Source: Chryseobacterium paludis (GTDB lineage Bacteria; Bacteroidota; Bacteroidia; Flavobacteriales; Weeksellaceae). Taken from it: 64,000 nt of DNA. Below are positions 61,436-64,000 of this stretch, one piece after another. The position numbers and the translations under genes were made by a program. Numbering within the stretch: position 1 is the first letter of the stretch; each line of letters opens with the position of its first letter. The stretch spans positions 2,604,001 through 2,668,000 of the forward strand of contig NZ_CP099966.1 of assembly GCF_025403485.1 (NCBI RefSeq). The letters run 5' to 3'. Under the pieces are notes generated by a model, which saw nothing but the letters and a program-made list of their open reading frames with translations, was not told where the DNA came from and made no database searches.

Positions 61436-62911
61436 ATGGATCAATTAAAAAATTATATCAACGGAGAATGGAAAAGCAGTAGCAGCACCCAAAACCTTTC
61501 GGTACATAATCCGGCTACTCAGGAACTCATCGCAAAGGTACCCTATGGACCGGACACTGCAAAAGATGTCAATAAAGTAATAGAATATGCCCATCAGGCC
61601 TATTTGGAATGGAAAGATATTCCCGCTATGAAAAGAGTACAGCCGCTTTTCAAAATGAAGACCCTTTTGGAAAATCATAAAGAAGAGATTGCTAAATTGA
61701 TCACCTCCGAATGTGGAAAAACCTATACCGAATCTTTAGGAGAAATCCAGCGCGCCATTGAAAATATTGAGGTAGCATGCGGTACTTATGTCATGAATCA
61801 ATCTGAATTTTCAGAAAATATAGCTTCTGGTATTGATGAATTTATGATCAGACAGCCTTTAGGTGTATGCGTCTGTATTACACCATTTAATTTTCCCGGA
61901 ATGATTCCCTTTTGGTTCCTTCCGTATGCTATTGCAACAGGTAATTCATTCATTTTAAAATCTTCAGAAAAGGTACCTACTACCATGCAGTATGTATTCG
62001 ATCTTATTCATAACAATATTGATCTTCCAAAAGGAATTTTAAATCTGGTACATGGCGGAAAAGAATCTGTGGATGCTATGCTTCAACATCCTGATGTAAA
62101 AGCCGTCAGCTTTGTTGGTTCTACAAATGTAGCCAAATACATCTACTCCGAAGGTGCCAAATACGGGAAACGTGTTCAGGCGCAAGGGGGTGCTAAAAAT
62201 CCTATTGTCATTATGCCTGATGCAGACATCGAGATGACAACAAAAATCATTACCGATTCGGTATATGGCTGCGCCGGTCAACGTTGTCTTGCTGCCTCCC
62301 TTGTAATCACAATTGGAGACGATAAAAATTACAAAGAAGCATTGGTAGAAGCTGCCAAATCCAGAAAAGTAGGATATGGGATGGAAGCGGGAATCGAAAT
62401 GGGCCCTGTGATCTCCAAAGAAAGTAAAACCAGAATAGAAGAACTTATCCAGAAGGGACTCAGTGAAGGAGCTAATTTTCTGGTAGATGGAACTCAAAAA
62501 AAAGTCTCAGGTTATGAAAACGGCCACTTCCTTTATCCTTCTATTCTTGAAAATATTCCATTAGGAAAAGAATTTATCTCCACGGAAATTTTTGGACCTG
62601 TCATGAGTCTGCTAAATTTTAAATCCCTGGAGGATTCTATCCAATTTATCAATAGTGGACGTTATGGCAACATGGCGTGTATATTTACACAGGATGGTCT
62701 TTCAGCCCGTAAATTCCGTAATGAAGCTATGGCCGGGAATATTGGAATCAACGTTGGGGTTGCTGCTCCTGTTGCTCAATTCCCATTCTCAGGATGGAAA
62801 GATTCTTTCTTCGGAGATCTTCATGCACAGGGTCGTCATGGAATAGAATTTTACACTCAGACAAAAGTTGTTATCGAACGTTGGCCAAAAAACTGGTCTA
62901 GGACTTTTTAA
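61436..62911 (+). CDS. iolA: Methylmalonate/malonate-semialdehyde dehydrogenase (CoA-acylating)
   Basis: This enzyme converts malonate semialdehyde to acetyl-CoA with NAD and CoA. The 491-residue aldehyde dehydrogenase has CITPFNFPGMIPFWFLPYAIATGNSFILKSSEKVP and catalytic Cys284 in GCAGQRCLAAS. It completes the iol pathway. An alternative name is mmsA, used in valine catabolism. Confidence 0.93.
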   Translation: MDQLKNYINGEWKSSSSTQNLSVHNPATQELIAKVPYGPDTAKDVNKVIEYAHQAYLEWKDIPAMKRVQPLFKMKTLLENHKEEIAKLITSECGKTYTESLGEIQRAIENIEVACGTYVMNQSEFSENIASGIDEFMIRQPLGVCVCITPFNFPGMIPFWFLPYAIATGNSFILKSSEKVPTTMQYVFDLIHNNIDLPKGILNLVHGGKESVDAMLQHPDVKAVSFVGSTNVAKYIYSEGAKYGKRVQAQGGAKNPIVIMPDADIEMTTKIITDSVYGCAGQRCLAASLVITIGDDKNYKEALVEAAKSRKVGYGMEAGIEMGPVISKESKTRIEELIQKGLSEGANFLVDGTQKKVSGYENGHFLYPSILENIPLGKEFISTEIFGPVMSLLNFKSLEDSIQFINSGRYGNMACIFTQDGLSARKFRNEAMAGNIGINVGVAAPVAQFPFSGWKDSFFGDLHAQGRHGIEFYTQTKVVIERWPKNWSRTF

Positions 62912-62975
62912 AATTCTTATCAATATCCTTTATGCTTATTCAGATAAACAAAAACACAAATGAAATTATAAAAAA

Positions 62976-63956
62976 GTGAGTACAAAAAAAATAAAGGCAG
63001 GCATTATTGGCCTCGGAAGAATTGGGCAAATACATCTTGCTGCTCTAAAAGCATTAACGAATATAGAAATAATAGCAATATCAGATCCTGTTATAGAGCA
63101 TGGAAAAAAAATAGCCAAAGAACATCAGATTCCAGATTTTTATCCTGATTATCGTAACATTCTTCAACAAGAAGAAATTGATGCAGTTTGGATATGCTCC
63201 CCTACTGCTTATCATTTTATTCAGGTAAAAGAAGCTCTGGAAAACAATAAATATGTTTTCTGCGAGAAACCTCTGGATGCAGATCTAGGTAAAATACAGT
63301 CTCTAATTGATTCCTATCCCAATATCAATAATCGTCTTATGGTAGGTTTTAACCGTCGTTTCGATCCTGATTTTGCTTCTGTCAAAAAAAGGATGAAGGA
63401 CATTGGAAAACCTGTTATCATTAAAATAACAAGCCGAGATCCTTTTCCTCCTTCTACAGAATACACCAGACAATCAGGTGGTATCTACAATGACATGAGC
63501 ATTCATGATTTGGATATGGCCCGTTTTATTAGCGGAAGCGAAGTTGAGCAGGTTATTGCTATAGGCTCAAAAAACTACACCGAAGATATAGATACAACCC
63601 TTATTACCCTGAAATTTAAAAATGGGATTATTTGCAATATAGACAACAGTAGAAAAGCTTCATATGGATATGATCAGAGGTTAGAGATATTAGGAGATGA
63701 GGGAATGATCTGTGCAGAAAATAAAAAGATCAACAACATCCAATTTTATTCTGGAAGCACTATCCAGAGCAGTGTTTTGGAACCGTTCTTTCTAGAAAGA
63801 TATAAAGATTCCTATGTAGAAGAAGCAAAAGCATTTCTCTCTTGTATACAGGAACAAAAAGATTTTCCTTCTACTGCCAATGACGCTTTGAAAGCATCAA
63901 TGTTAGCAAATGCATGTGAACAATCCTTGGAAAAGCACCAGTTGATTTTTCTGTAA
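62976..63956 (+). CDS. Second IolG-like inositol dehydrogenase (Gfo/Idh/MocA)
   Basis: The 326-residue protein starts at a GTG (62976). It has AGIIGLGRIGQIHLAAL, CEKPLDADLG with the Lys of the active site, and GGIYNDMSIHDLDMARFISGS. It is a paralogue of the iolG at 56565 and could act on another inositol isomer, such as scyllo- or chiro-inositol. A three-codon ATG-AAA-TTA-TAA frame lies 5 bp before its start. It is 64 bp after iolA and likely belongs to the operon. Confidence 0.88.
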   Translation: MSTKKIKAGIIGLGRIGQIHLAALKALTNIEIIAISDPVIEHGKKIAKEHQIPDFYPDYRNILQQEEIDAVWICSPTAYHFIQVKEALENNKYVFCEKPLDADLGKIQSLIDSYPNINNRLMVGFNRRFDPDFASVKKRMKDIGKPVIIKITSRDPFPPSTEYTRQSGGIYNDMSIHDLDMARFISGSEVEQVIAIGSKNYTEDIDTTLITLKFKNGIICNIDNSRKASYGYDQRLEILGDEGMICAENKKINNIQFYSGSTIQSSVLEPFFLERYKDSYVEEAKAFLSCIQEQKDFPSTANDALKASMLANACEQSLEKHQLIFL

Positions 63957-64000
63957 AGAAAATAATTAATACAACAATTTAAAAAATCAAATCTTAAAAT

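Overview
The window looks like chromosomal DNA of a Chryseobacterium-type bacterium (Bacteroidota, Flavobacteriia, Weeksellaceae). The evidence is the low GC content, TAnnTTTG-type promoter boxes and lack of Shine-Dalgarno sequences, GLPGLI proteins, C-terminal Por/type IX secretion sorting domains, DUF5606 and DUF3822 proteins, a short NuoG, and bacteriocin-like double-glycine peptides. This assignment is inference from families and layout; no database search was run.

Region 1-6940 is accessory. On the minus strand lie a membrane-anchored AraC-type regulator with TPR repeats, a RiPP-like precursor peptide and a CocE/S15-type hydrolase cut by the window edge. Divergent from these is a cassette of a small secreted peptide, a hairpin and a GLPGLI protein. 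The cassette is present twice. The second copy carries a decayed fragment of the regulator gene and a near-copy of its upstream region, so one segment was duplicated.

Region 7400-18650 is mostly housekeeping: a CAU-anticodon tRNA, methylmalonyl-CoA epimerase, rbfA, a LolC/E-type permease, a secreted nuclease, aroE, a DUF349 protein, ribD, an IMPACT-family protein, a YugP-type protease and a GNAT protein. Two tandem bacteriocin-like peptides sit at 15274-15677.

Region 18722-34047 holds one secreted T9SS-sorted protein and then the full respiratory complex I operon nuoABCDEF-(outer membrane protein)-GHIJKLMN, closed by a clear terminator. An outer-membrane-type gene is embedded between nuoF and nuoG. 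Several nuo spacers hold low-complexity, partly palindromic sequence.

Region 34073-53404 is mixed: a large GAF-type protein, bestrophin, an HD phosphohydrolase fused to a Pycsar-effector-like membrane domain, a giant phosphoesterase/outer-membrane-barrel lipoprotein, mazG, peptide deformylase, ruvX, a SixA-like phosphatase, a second T9SS protein, a class-C beta-lactamase-like hydrolase, an operon ending in rsmD, and an HxlR regulator divergent from a nitroreductase.

Region 53418-63956 is a myo-inositol catabolic locus: a LacI-type repressor divergent from iolJ-E-G-B-C-D-A and a second iolG-like dehydrogenase. Together these convert myo-inositol to DHAP and acetyl-CoA. A perfect 12-bp palindrome with central CG lies in the divergent promoter region and is the best operator candidate. 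No transporter is present before the window ends.
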